DNA of 21,868 nucleotides from Thermodesulfovibrionales bacterium (lineage in GTDB: Bacteria > Nitrospirota > Thermodesulfovibrionia > Thermodesulfovibrionales > SM23-35), in assembly GCA_022013235.1 (NCBI GenBank), contig JAKLQR010000043.1:1-21868 (forward strand). The letters run 5' to 3'. A program made the position numbers and the translations under genes. Positions 12,948 to 20,412 of the stretch are shown one piece after another (within the stretch, counting starts at the first letter, position 1; each line of letters opens with the position of its first letter). Under the pieces are notes generated by a model that was not told the origin of the DNA, made no database searches, and saw only the letters and a program-made list of their open reading frames with translations.

Positions 12948-13489
12948 CAGTTTTTAAACGGCATGCCCATATAGCGCAAAAGGGACTTGCTCTCTTTATC
13001 AGTCTTCGCGGAAGTACAGAAAATAACGTCAAGTCCGTGAACCATTTCGACTTTGTCATAATCTATCTCAGGGAATATGAACTGTTCTTTCAGTCCAAGC
13101 GCGTAATTTCCCCGGCCGTCAAATGCCTTCCCCGCAATACCCTTGAAATCTCTGATCCTCGGCAATGCAACGCTGATCAGCCTGTCGAGGAATTCATACA
13201 TCCTGTTCCCCCGCAGGGTAACCTTGCATCCGATAGGAACCCCTTGTCTCAGCTTAAAGGCAGCGATAGATTTTTTTGCCTTGGTAACAACGGCTTTCTG
13301 ACCGCTTATCATGGAAAGTTCTTTCTGCGCTGCATCAAGGAGTTTTATATTCTGTATGGCTTCTCCCAGTCCCACATTGAGAACGATTTTTTCCAGCCTG
13401 GGAACTTCCATTACATTGTCATAGGAGAATTCCTTTGTCATGAGCGGCACAATTTCCTTCAGGTACTTTTCCTTGAGCCTCGGCATCAT
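12947..13489 (-). CDS. rplE: 50S ribosomal protein L5
   Basis: L5 binds 5S rRNA in the central protuberance and contacts P-site tRNA. The 180-residue protein begins MMPRLKEKYLKEIVPLM and shows the family signatures PRLEKIVLNVGLGEA near 29-43 and LRGNRMYEFLDRLISVALPRIRDFKG near 91-116. YALGLKEQFIFPEIDYDK follows. The start is either ATG 13489, one base after the rplX stop, or ATG 13486. GGGAGG lies about 12 bases before the first. Translation is likely coupled to rplX. Confidence 0.98.
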   Translation of the reverse strand: MMPRLKEKYLKEIVPLMTKEFSYDNVMEVPRLEKIVLNVGLGEAIQNIKLLDAAQKELSMISGQKAVVTKAKKSIAAFKLRQGVPIGCKVTLRGNRMYEFLDRLISVALPRIRDFKGIAGKAFDGRGNYALGLKEQFIFPEIDYDKVEMVHGLDVIFCTSAKTDKESKSLLRYMGMPFKN

Positions 13490-13490
13490 A

Positions 13491-13808
13491 TCAGTCCATG
13501 ACCTCCCTGCATTTCTTGCAGACTCTCACTTTTTTGCCAGTCTGTAGCACGGTATTCCCTATCCGCGTGGGCTTGCTGCACTTAGGGCATATAAGCATTA
13601 CATTCGATACCTTCAAAGGAGCCTCTTTCTCTATAATACCCCCCTGGGCATATTTTCTGGATGGCTTCATATGTCTCTTGATCACATTGATCTTCTCGAC
13701 CAGCACCTGCTCCTTTAACGGATACACTGATAATACTCTGCCCCGTTTATTTTTTTCTTTTCCCGCTAACACAATTATAGTGTCATCTTTTTTTATGCTC
13801 AGTCCCAT
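13491..13808 (-). CDS. rplX: 50S ribosomal protein L24
   Basis: L24 is one of the two assembly-initiator proteins of the 50S subunit and lies near the exit tunnel. The N-terminal KOW motif is seen in KKDDTIIVLAGKEKNKRGRV (7-26). The C-terminal half contains C74, C77, C97 and C100 as CPKC and CKKC, a zinc-ribbon-like arrangement found in many bacterial L24 proteins. The 105-residue length is typical. The ATG at 13808 follows AGGAG. The gene sits between rplN (7-base gap) and rplE (1-base gap). Confidence 0.98.
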   Translation of the reverse strand: MGLSIKKDDTIIVLAGKEKNKRGRVLSVYPLKEQVLVEKINVIKRHMKPSRKYAQGGIIEKEAPLKVSNVMLICPKCSKPTRIGNTVLQTGKKVRVCKKCREVMD

Positions 13809-13815
13809 ATTTCTC

Positions 13816-14184
13816 CTATAAGACCTCCGGGGCCAGGGAAATAATCTTCGTATATTCTCTCCACCGAAGCTCCCTTGCCACCGGGCCGAAGATTCTTGTT
13901 CCGACCGGTTCTCCCTGCGGATTGATGAGCACCACAGCGTTTTGATCGAAACGGATGTAAGAACCGTCAGCCCTTCTCTGTTCTTTCTTTGTCCTTACCA
14001 CAACAGCCTTTGCAACAGTCCCTTTCTTTATATTGCTGTCAGGCAGCGCCTCTTTGACACTGACGACGACAATATCACCGAGCCGGGCATATCTCCTGTG
14101 AAATCCCCCAAGCACCTTTATACACTGAACCTTCTTGGCGCCTGAATTGTCTGCTACTTCGAGCATACTCCTCAACTGAATCAT
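13816..14184 (-). CDS. rplN: 50S ribosomal protein L14
   Basis: L14 forms inter-subunit bridges with 16S rRNA and binds ribosome-silencing factors. The 122-residue length is exact. MIQLRSMLEVADNSGAKKVQ and IKKGTVAKAVVVRTKKEQRR are signature segments, as is RIFGPVARELR before the C-terminal KIISLAPEVL. The ATG at 14184 lies 22 bases after rpsQ. Position between rpsQ and rplX is the standard S10/spc order. Nothing unusual is visible. Confidence 0.99.
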   Translation of the reverse strand: MIQLRSMLEVADNSGAKKVQCIKVLGGFHRRYARLGDIVVVSVKEALPDSNIKKGTVAKAVVVRTKKEQRRADGSYIRFDQNAVVLINPQGEPVGTRIFGPVARELRWREYTKIISLAPEVL

Positions 14185-14206
14185 TTTCGATCACTCCAAT
14201 CAGCCT

Positions 14207-14452
14207 CTAGTCTATTACCATCCACCGTTTTTCTTTGCTGAGAGGCCTTGTTTCTATAATCCTGACGATATCTCCAACATTATACTTGTTCTGCGCAACA
14301 TGTGCTTTGAACTTTGTGACGCGCTTCACCGTTTTCTTATATTTTGGGTGCTGAAACAGCCTCGTGATCGCTACAACAACAGTCTTGTCCATCTTGTTAC
14401 TGATGACCTTCCCTGAATAAATCTTCTTTGACACTTCTCCTTTTCCCGGCAT
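14207..14452 (-). CDS. rpsQ: 30S ribosomal protein S17
   Basis: S17 is an OB-fold primary 16S rRNA binder in the 5' domain. The 81-residue protein has the usual fold: KIYSGKVISNKMDKTVVVAI near 10-29, then the RLFQHPKYKKTVKRVTKFKAH loop and VGDIVRIIETRPLSKEKRW. The ATG at 14452 directly abuts the rpmC stop, and only a weak GAGAAC ribosome site is seen, so translational coupling to rpmC is likely. It ends with WMVID, a common S17-type ending. Confidence 0.99.
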   Translation of the reverse strand: MPGKGEVSKKIYSGKVISNKMDKTVVVAITRLFQHPKYKKTVKRVTKFKAHVAQNKYNVGDIVRIIETRPLSKEKRWMVID

Positions 14453-14650
14453 TTAAGTTCTCACTTTTGCTTTCTCGGTCTTTATTGTCAGAACCCGTGC
14501 GATATCCTTTCTGACCGCCTGAATACGCATTGGATTTTCTATTTCACCTGTCACTGACTGGAACCTGAGATTAAAGAGTTCTTTTCTCAAGTCCTGCTCT
14601 TTCTGGCTCAGCTCATCAATGGTGAGTGCATGCAGATCAGATGGCTTCAC
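14453..14650 (-). CDS. rpmC: 50S ribosomal protein L29
   Basis: L29 is a short helical-hairpin protein at the exit tunnel rim near the docking site for SRP and trigger factor. The 65-residue sequence starts MKPSDLHALTIDELSQKEQD and contains LFNLRFQSVTGEIENPMRI, the family core. The start is GTG at 14650 behind GAGGAGGTCCT, overlapping the rplP TGA as GTGA. It is followed without any gap by rpsQ. Length and context are normal. Confidence 0.98.
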   Translation of the reverse strand: MKPSDLHALTIDELSQKEQDLRKELFNLRFQSVTGEIENPMRIQAVRKDIARVLTIKTEKAKVRT

Positions 14651-15066
14651 AGGACCTCCTCGTTTCTCTTTACAAACCTGGTAGCGACCGGGAGTTTATG
14701 AGCAGCAAGCCGCATAGCTTCTTTGGCTGTCGTTTCGGTCACTCCCGACATTTCATAGAGAACCCTGCCCGGCTTCACAACGGCTACCCAATACTCAGGG
14801 TTTCCCTTTCCCTTTCCCATTCTCGTTTCGGCAGGCTTCTTGGTGATCGGTTTGTCCGGGAAAATCCGGATCCATACTTTACAGCCTCTCTTTGCATGAC
14901 GGGTGATTGCAATTCTTGCGGACTCGATCTGTGCACTCGAAACCCACCCCGGCTCCAGAGCCTTCAATGCATACTCACCGAACGCGACTGTTGAGCCGCT
15001 ATAGGCTTTCCCGTTCATCCTGCCTTTCTGCATCTTCCTGAATTTAACCTTTTTCGGCATCAGCAT
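14647..15066 (-). CDS. rplP: 50S ribosomal protein L16
   Basis: L16 organises the A-site tRNA-binding region of the 50S subunit. The 139-residue protein begins MLMPKKVKFRKMQKGRMNG and shows VWIRIFPDKPITKKPAETRM and GKGNPEYWVAVVKPGRVLYE, the L16 signatures. The ATG at 15066 is eight bases after rpsC. The stop overlaps rpmC. All expected segments are present, and the order rpsC-rplP-rpmC is canonical. Confidence 0.99.
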   Translation of the reverse strand: MLMPKKVKFRKMQKGRMNGKAYSGSTVAFGEYALKALEPGWVSSAQIESARIAITRHAKRGCKVWIRIFPDKPITKKPAETRMGKGKGNPEYWVAVVKPGRVLYEMSGVTETTAKEAMRLAAHKLPVATRFVKRNEEVL

Positions 15067-15074
15067 AGTATCAC

Positions 15075-15722
15075 CTAAATTTCCTTTGTTCTGCTTTCGG
15101 GGAGTATATCACCCTTATACATCCAGACTTTGATTCCGATAAGACCGTACGTTGTTCTCGCTTCAGCAAATCCATAATCGATATCGGCCCTGAAGGTATG
15201 AAGCGGGACTCTTCCTTCCCTGTACCATTCAGCGCGGGCTATTTCTGCTCCCGCAAGCCTTCCTGAACACGCTATCTTTACGCCAAGGGTACCGAAACGC
15301 AGGGCAGAAGCCACTGACTTCTTCATCGCCCTTCTGAATGCGACCCTTTTCTCGAGCTGAAGGGCCACGTTTTCGGCGACGAGCTGCGCATCCACTTCAG
15401 GCTTCCTGATCTCCTTGATATCGATCGAAACTTCCCTGCCTGTCATTGCCTTAAGGTCTTTCCGGAGCTTTTCGACCTCAGACCCTTTTTTACCGATTAT
15501 GATTCCCGGCCTGGCTGTATGGATAATCACCCTGATATTCTGACCGGCCCTTTCAATTTCGATCTTGGGTACGCCGGCATGAAAGAGTCGGCCCTTTAAC
15601 ATTTTTCTTATATGAATATCCTCAATAAGCTGGTCGCTGTAGCCCTTCTTGGCATACCACCGCGAGTCCCATGTCTTTATTATCCCAAGCCTGATTCCTA
15701 TTGGATGCGTCTTCTGACCCAA
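15075..15722 (-). CDS. rpsC: 30S ribosomal protein S3
   Basis: S3 lies at the mRNA entry channel of the 30S head and contributes to helicase activity there. The 215-residue protein starts MGQKTHPIGIRLGIIKTWDS. A type II KH domain contains the GKKG loop at 77-80 (PGIIIGKKGSEVEKLRKDL). The C-terminal domain carries GVKIACSGRLAGAEIARAEW and the DIDYGFAEARTTYGLIGIKVW signature. The start is TTG at 15722, supported by the conserved N-terminus and GGAGGGTATT upstream. rplV ends 13 bases before. Confidence 0.98.
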   Translation of the reverse strand: MGQKTHPIGIRLGIIKTWDSRWYAKKGYSDQLIEDIHIRKMLKGRLFHAGVPKIEIERAGQNIRVIIHTARPGIIIGKKGSEVEKLRKDLKAMTGREVSIDIKEIRKPEVDAQLVAENVALQLEKRVAFRRAMKKSVASALRFGTLGVKIACSGRLAGAEIARAEWYREGRVPLHTFRADIDYGFAEARTTYGLIGIKVWMYKGDILPESRTKEI

Positions 15723-15735
15723 AATACCCTCCTGG

Positions 15736-16071
15736 TTAACTTTCCTCGGATAAAATCACAGTGATGTGACTCGATCTCTTCCGAATAACATTCGCCCTTC
15801 CCATTGCTCTCGGTTCCATCCTTTTCATAACAGGCCCCTGATCAACATATGCCCTGACGATCTTCATCTCTTCAGGGTTCACCGCCTTTTTCTGCTCGGC
15901 ATTCGCCATTGCCGACTTCACGAGTTTTTCAATAAAACGCGCTCCCCGGTACGGCATGAATCTCAGATAGACGAGAGCGTCTCCTGCGTTTTTATTTTTG
16001 ATGAGGTCTACAACCCTCCGTGCCTTCCTCGGAGTTATCCGTGCATATTTCAATATTGCTTTTGATTCCAT
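15736..16071 (-). CDS. rplV: 50S ribosomal protein L22
   Basis: L22 lines the peptide exit tunnel with a long beta-hairpin that forms part of the constriction and macrolide-sensitive region. The 111-residue protein begins MESKAILKYARITPRKARRV, with the hairpin region KRMEPRAMGRANVIRKRSSHITVIL near 80-104. NAEQKKAVNPEEMKIVRAYVD precedes it. The ATG at 16071 follows rpsS by 15 bases. Length and residues in the hairpin tip look ordinary, with no insertion. Confidence 0.99.
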   Translation of the reverse strand: MESKAILKYARITPRKARRVVDLIKNKNAGDALVYLRFMPYRGARFIEKLVKSAMANAEQKKAVNPEEMKIVRAYVDQGPVMKRMEPRAMGRANVIRKRSSHITVILSEES

Positions 16072-16086
16072 AATCAGCCTTCCTCT

Positions 16087-16371
16087 TTAACCCTTTGCCG
16101 CTGCAGCCTTTTCAGACCCTGAATGGCTCCTGAACGTTCTCGTGGGGGAAAATTCACCAAGCTTGTGGCCAACCATATTCTCAGTGACATATACGGGTAT
16201 GAATTTTCTGCCATTGTGCACAGCGAATGTATATCCTATGAACTCAGGGATAATCGTCGAACGTCTTGACCACGTCTTTATGAGTTTTTTGTCACCGCTC
16301 TCAATCATCGCCTCAACCTTCTTCATCAGCTTTGCATCAACAAAGGGACCTTTTTTTAGGGACCTGGGCAA
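16087..16371 (-). CDS. rpsS: 30S ribosomal protein S19
   Basis: S19 is a 30S head protein that pairs with S13 and takes part in inter-subunit bridges. The 94-residue sequence opens MPRSLKKGPFVDAKLMKKVE and shows SRRSTIIPEFIGYTFAVHNG and VTENMVGHKLGEFSPTRTF, the family signatures. The start codon is TTG at 16371, one base past the rplB stop, with GAGGAGG inside the end of rplB. The conserved N-terminus makes an ATG start elsewhere unlikely. Confidence 0.98.
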   Translation of the reverse strand: MPRSLKKGPFVDAKLMKKVEAMIESGDKKLIKTWSRRSTIIPEFIGYTFAVHNGRKFIPVYVTENMVGHKLGEFSPTRTFRSHSGSEKAAAAKG

Positions 16372-16372
16372 T

Positions 16373-17191
16373 TTACTTCCTCCTCTTTATGATAAATCTG
16401 TTGGTTCTCTTGTTATGCCTGGTTTTCACACCCTCGGGCTTACCCCATGGCGAACATGCAGGGCGTCCCCCGGACGCCTTCCCCTCACCACCTCCGAGAG
16501 GATGATCAACCGGGTTCATTGCCACACCCCTCACATGCGGTCTTTTGCCCAGCCATCTTTTCCTGCCTGCCTTCCCGTACGATATATTTTCATGGTCGGG
16601 GTTGCTTACCTGTCCAATAGCGGCCATACATTGAGAAGGTATGAACCTGGCTTCTCCGGACGAAAGTTTAACCTGAACATAGTCCTCTTCCTTTGCAATA
16701 AGCTGTGCCGACGCGCCTGCGCTTCTCACGAATTTCGCGCCCTCTCCCGGACGGAGTTCAATATTATGTATAAACGTACCAAGGGGCATATCAGAAAGCG
16801 CGAGAGCATTCCCGGTCTTTATTTCCGCACCTTTCCCGGACACCACCTCATCTCCGACAGAAAGTCCTACAGGAGCTACGATATAGCGCTTTTCACCGTC
16901 TTTATAATAGAGCAGCGCAATCCTTGACGATCTGTTCGGGTCATATTCTATCGTAGCCACAGTAGCAGGTATCCCTGCCTTGTCGCGTTTGAAATCGATA
17001 ATCCTATATGCCCGCTTATTTCCGCTTCCCCTGTGCCATACCGTAATGCGCCCGGTATTGTTCCTCCCGCCTTTCCCCCTCTGTGCTTTTACCAGCGGTC
17101 CACAAGGCTTTTCAGCGGTGATTTCGGAAAAATCCGATACGGTCTGGAATCTTCTGCCTGGTGATGTCGGATTGAATTTTTTTATGCCCAT
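16373..17191 (-). CDS. rplB: 50S ribosomal protein L2
   Basis: L2 is a primary 23S rRNA binder needed for subunit association and for peptidyl-transferase centre assembly. The 272-residue protein is standard length. The OB-like domain includes RGKGGRNNTGRITVWHRGSG near 38-57, and the C-terminal VAMNPVDHPLGGGEGKASGG near 223-242 holds H230, the counterpart of the functionally important His in E. coli L2. The ATG at 17191 abuts the rplW stop. TRHNKRTNRFIIKRRK ends the protein. Confidence 0.99.
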   Translation of the reverse strand: MGIKKFNPTSPGRRFQTVSDFSEITAEKPCGPLVKAQRGKGGRNNTGRITVWHRGSGNKRAYRIIDFKRDKAGIPATVATIEYDPNRSSRIALLYYKDGEKRYIVAPVGLSVGDEVVSGKGAEIKTGNALALSDMPLGTFIHNIELRPGEGAKFVRSAGASAQLIAKEEDYVQVKLSSGEARFIPSQCMAAIGQVSNPDHENISYGKAGRKRWLGKRPHVRGVAMNPVDHPLGGGEGKASGGRPACSPWGKPEGVKTRHNKRTNRFIIKRRK

Positions 17192-17482
17192 TTATGCACC
17201 TTCAATGAAATCGAGTTTTTCACCTTTCTTTAAGGTGATTATTGCCTTTTTCCTGTCGGGTCTTTTCCCGAGAGACTTTCCGAATTTCTTCATTTTCCCG
17301 ATCACACTGATCGTAGAAACTTTCTCCACTTTAACCTTGAAGAGTTCTTCCATAGCCCTCTTTATCTCAATCTTGTTCGCATCCTTCGGGACTTCGACAA
17401 GTATTTTGTTCTCTGTTTCCTTCAGACTGCTGCCCTTTTCAGTAAATAACGGCTTTTTGATAATCGCATAGATATTTTTCAT
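17192..17482 (-). CDS. rplW: 50S ribosomal protein L23
   Basis: L23 sits at the exit tunnel and is the docking site for trigger factor and SRP. The 96-residue protein has IIKKPLFTEKGSSLKETENK near 7-26, then EVPKDANKIEIKRAMEELFKVKV and the loop GKMKKFGKSLGKRPDRKKAI, all as expected. The ATG at 17482 overlaps the rplD stop in an ATGA arrangement, and the stop abuts rplB. This tight packing implies strongly coupled translation of rplD-rplW-rplB. Confidence 0.98.
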   Translation of the reverse strand: MKNIYAIIKKPLFTEKGSSLKETENKILVEVPKDANKIEIKRAMEELFKVKVEKVSTISVIGKMKKFGKSLGKRPDRKKAIITLKKGEKLDFIEGA

Positions 17483-18108
17483 GATGCCTGTAATCCCTCT
17501 AACTTTTTTGCAGCCTCTTTCGTCATGAGCAGCATATTATATGCTAAAACCTCATAGGTATTGAGATCAACTGCCCGCATTACAGAGACCCCCGGTATAT
17601 TTCTCGCGGAAAGGATGATCGTGTCATCTTTGTCCGGAAGAACAATAAGGACACTCTTTTCCTGCAAGCCGAGGTTCCTGAGGATAGTCACCATATCCTT
17701 TGTCTTTGGTTTGTCAACCGACAGACTGTCTATAAATACGATTTCACCTCCGGCAAGCTTTTCCCTAAGCGCAGCGAGTAACGCAAGTTTTTTCATTTTT
17801 TTCGGAGGGTGATACGAATAGTCTCTCGGCTGGGGGCCGAAAATTGTTCCACCGCCTCTCCATAAAGGAGAACGGTTGCTCCCTGCTCTGGCCCGGCCTG
17901 TGTGTTTCTGCCGCCAGGGTTTTTTGCCCCCTCCGCTTATCAGTCCTTTTGTTTTTGTCGCATGGTTTCCCTGCCTCTGGTTGGCAAGATAATTCACGAC
18001 CGCTTCATGGAGCACCCCTTGTTTGGCCCGTACACCGAAGACGTCCTCACTCAGGGTTATCTTTTCGACTGTATTGTTATTCCTGTCTTTCACTTCGATC
18101 TCTGGCAT
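17479..18108 (-). CDS. rplD: 50S ribosomal protein L4
   Basis: L4 lines the exit tunnel opposite L22 and, in E. coli, represses the S10 operon. I place the start at ATG 18108, one base after the rplC stop, giving 209 residues beginning MPEIEVKDRNNNTVEKITLS. The extra in-frame GTG at 18135 would overlap rplC and adds non-conserved residues. The tunnel loop segment GKKPWRQKHTGRARAGSNRS near 61-80 and GGGTIFGPQPRDYSY are characteristic. AAAGGAAAA is the likely ribosome site. Confidence 0.97.
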   Translation of the reverse strand: MPEIEVKDRNNNTVEKITLSEDVFGVRAKQGVLHEAVVNYLANQRQGNHATKTKGLISGGGKKPWRQKHTGRARAGSNRSPLWRGGGTIFGPQPRDYSYHPPKKMKKLALLAALREKLAGGEIVFIDSLSVDKPKTKDMVTILRNLGLQEKSVLIVLPDKDDTIILSARNIPGVSVMRAVDLNTYEVLAYNMLLMTKEAAKKLEGLQAS

Positions 18109-18109
18109 A

Positions 18110-18721
18110 TCAATTTTCCTTTTTGATCTCCACAATGGTTCCGTTCGCTCCCGGCACAGCGCCCATAACCAGCAGGAGGTTCTGTTCAGCCTTCACCTCG
18201 ACAACTTCGATGTTCTTTACCGTTACGCGCTCTGAACCCATATGCCCGGGAAGTTTCTGATTCTTCCATACCCTTGAAGGATACGAACTTGCTCCGATAG
18301 AACCGGGAGCACGGTAGAACGTAGATCCGTGTGATGCCGGTCCGCCTGAAAAATTATGTCTTTTCATGACGCCCTGGAATCCCTTGCCCTTTGATACGCC
18401 TGACACATCAACCTTATCTCCCCTGGCAAACTTTTCGACCGTCACAAAATCACCTACCGCAAGTCCGCCGGTTCGAAATTCCCGCAGTATCCGGTATAGC
18501 TTTATCCCGGCCTTTTTAAACATGCCGGTTTCCGGCTTGTTTATTTTTTTCTCCTTGCCTTCGATAAACCCTAATTTCACAGCCTCATATCCATCTTTTT
18601 CGAGGGTCTTTACCTGAACGACACAGCAAGGTCCCGCTTCAATAACTGTCACAGGATATGCCCTGCCATCCTCTCTATATATCTGCGTCATACCGAGTTT
18701 TTTTCCTAAAATACCTACCAT
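18110..18721 (-). CDS. rplC: 50S ribosomal protein L3
   Basis: L3 is one of the two 50S assembly initiators and reaches towards the peptidyl-transferase centre. The 203-residue protein begins MVGILGKKLGMTQIYREDGR and contains SKGKGFQGVMKRHNFSGGPASHGS near 110-133 and PGSIGASSYPSRVWKNQKLPGHMG. In E. coli L3 the SIG motif is followed by QNQ, where a Gln is methylated; here ASS replaces it, so that modification site is absent. The ATG at 18721 has a GGAGACAGG upstream. rpsJ ends 56 bases before. Confidence 0.98.
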   Translation of the reverse strand: MVGILGKKLGMTQIYREDGRAYPVTVIEAGPCCVVQVKTLEKDGYEAVKLGFIEGKEKKINKPETGMFKKAGIKLYRILREFRTGGLAVGDFVTVEKFARGDKVDVSGVSKGKGFQGVMKRHNFSGGPASHGSTFYRAPGSIGASSYPSRVWKNQKLPGHMGSERVTVKNIEVVEVKAEQNLLLVMGAVPGANGTIVEIKKEN

Positions 18722-18777
18722 AACCTGTCTCCAAATTTTCAGAAACTAACAGCCAAAAGCTCTGAGGTTCTCCCTGT

Positions 18778-19083
18778 TCACAGCTTTATCTCTACATCAA
18801 CACCGGCTGCAAGCTCAAGTTTCATGAGAGCGTCAACTGTCTGTGGAGTTGGATCAACGATATCAATGAGCCTCTTGTGGGTCCTGATCTCGAACTGTTC
18901 CCTGGATTTCTTGTCAACATGAGGTGACCTGAGAACTGTTACCCTGCTGATCCTTGTCGGCAACGGCACCGGACCCGCAATCCTTGCGCCCGTCCTTTGA
19001 ACCGTATCGACAATCTCCTTTACAGACCTATCCAGTATTCTGTGGTCGTAAGCCCTTAATTTTATTCGTATCTTCTGATTCAC
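18778..19083 (-). CDS. rpsJ: 30S ribosomal protein S10
   Basis: S10 is a 30S head protein that also acts as NusE in transcription antitermination with NusB. The 101-residue protein has NQKIRIKLRAYDHRILDRSV at its N-terminus, then RISRVTVLRSPHVDKKSREQF near 44-64 and the C-terminal HKRLIDIVDPTPQTVDALMKL. The start is GTG at 19083, with GAGTGAG upstream. It follows tuf after 47 bases with no sign of a separate S10-operon promoter or leader, so str and S10 operons are probably cotranscribed. Confidence 0.98.
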   Translation of the reverse strand: MNQKIRIKLRAYDHRILDRSVKEIVDTVQRTGARIAGPVPLPTRISRVTVLRSPHVDKKSREQFEIRTHKRLIDIVDPTPQTVDALMKLELAAGVDVEIKL

Positions 19084-19130
19084 CTTTGTCTCACTCTTAT
19101 CTTACAAGTCTTTCTGAATGTATTACGAGA

Positions 19131-20330
<1,200 letters not shown>

Positions 20331-20362
20331 TTTTCCTCCTCTTTTTCAGTTGACCGTTGTTT

Positions 20363-20390
20363 TTCATCCTATTCATTCAGGGAACCAACG
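20363..20390 (-). promoter_or_regulatory. Weak candidate tuf promoter in the fusA-tuf gap
   Basis: On the minus strand TTGTAC and, 18 bases later, TAGGAT each match the sigma-70 consensus at four of six positions within the 82-base fusA-tuf gap. Individual tuf promoters exist in other bacteria, but a match this weak could be chance. Boundaries are approximate. Confidence 0.2.
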
Positions 20391-20412
20391 TACAACTGCC
20401 CACTCAACTCCC

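Noticed and set aside
16142..16927. A 261-codon plus-strand frame opposite rpsS and rplB.
   Set aside because: It is antisense to two strongly conserved genes, with composition and Ser/Pro/Arg-rich content typical of a shadow frame, and no ribosome site.
18109..18135. Upstream GTG start for rplD adding nine residues.
   Set aside because: The extension lies within rplC and is not L4-like; ATG 18108 begins the usual MPEIEV.
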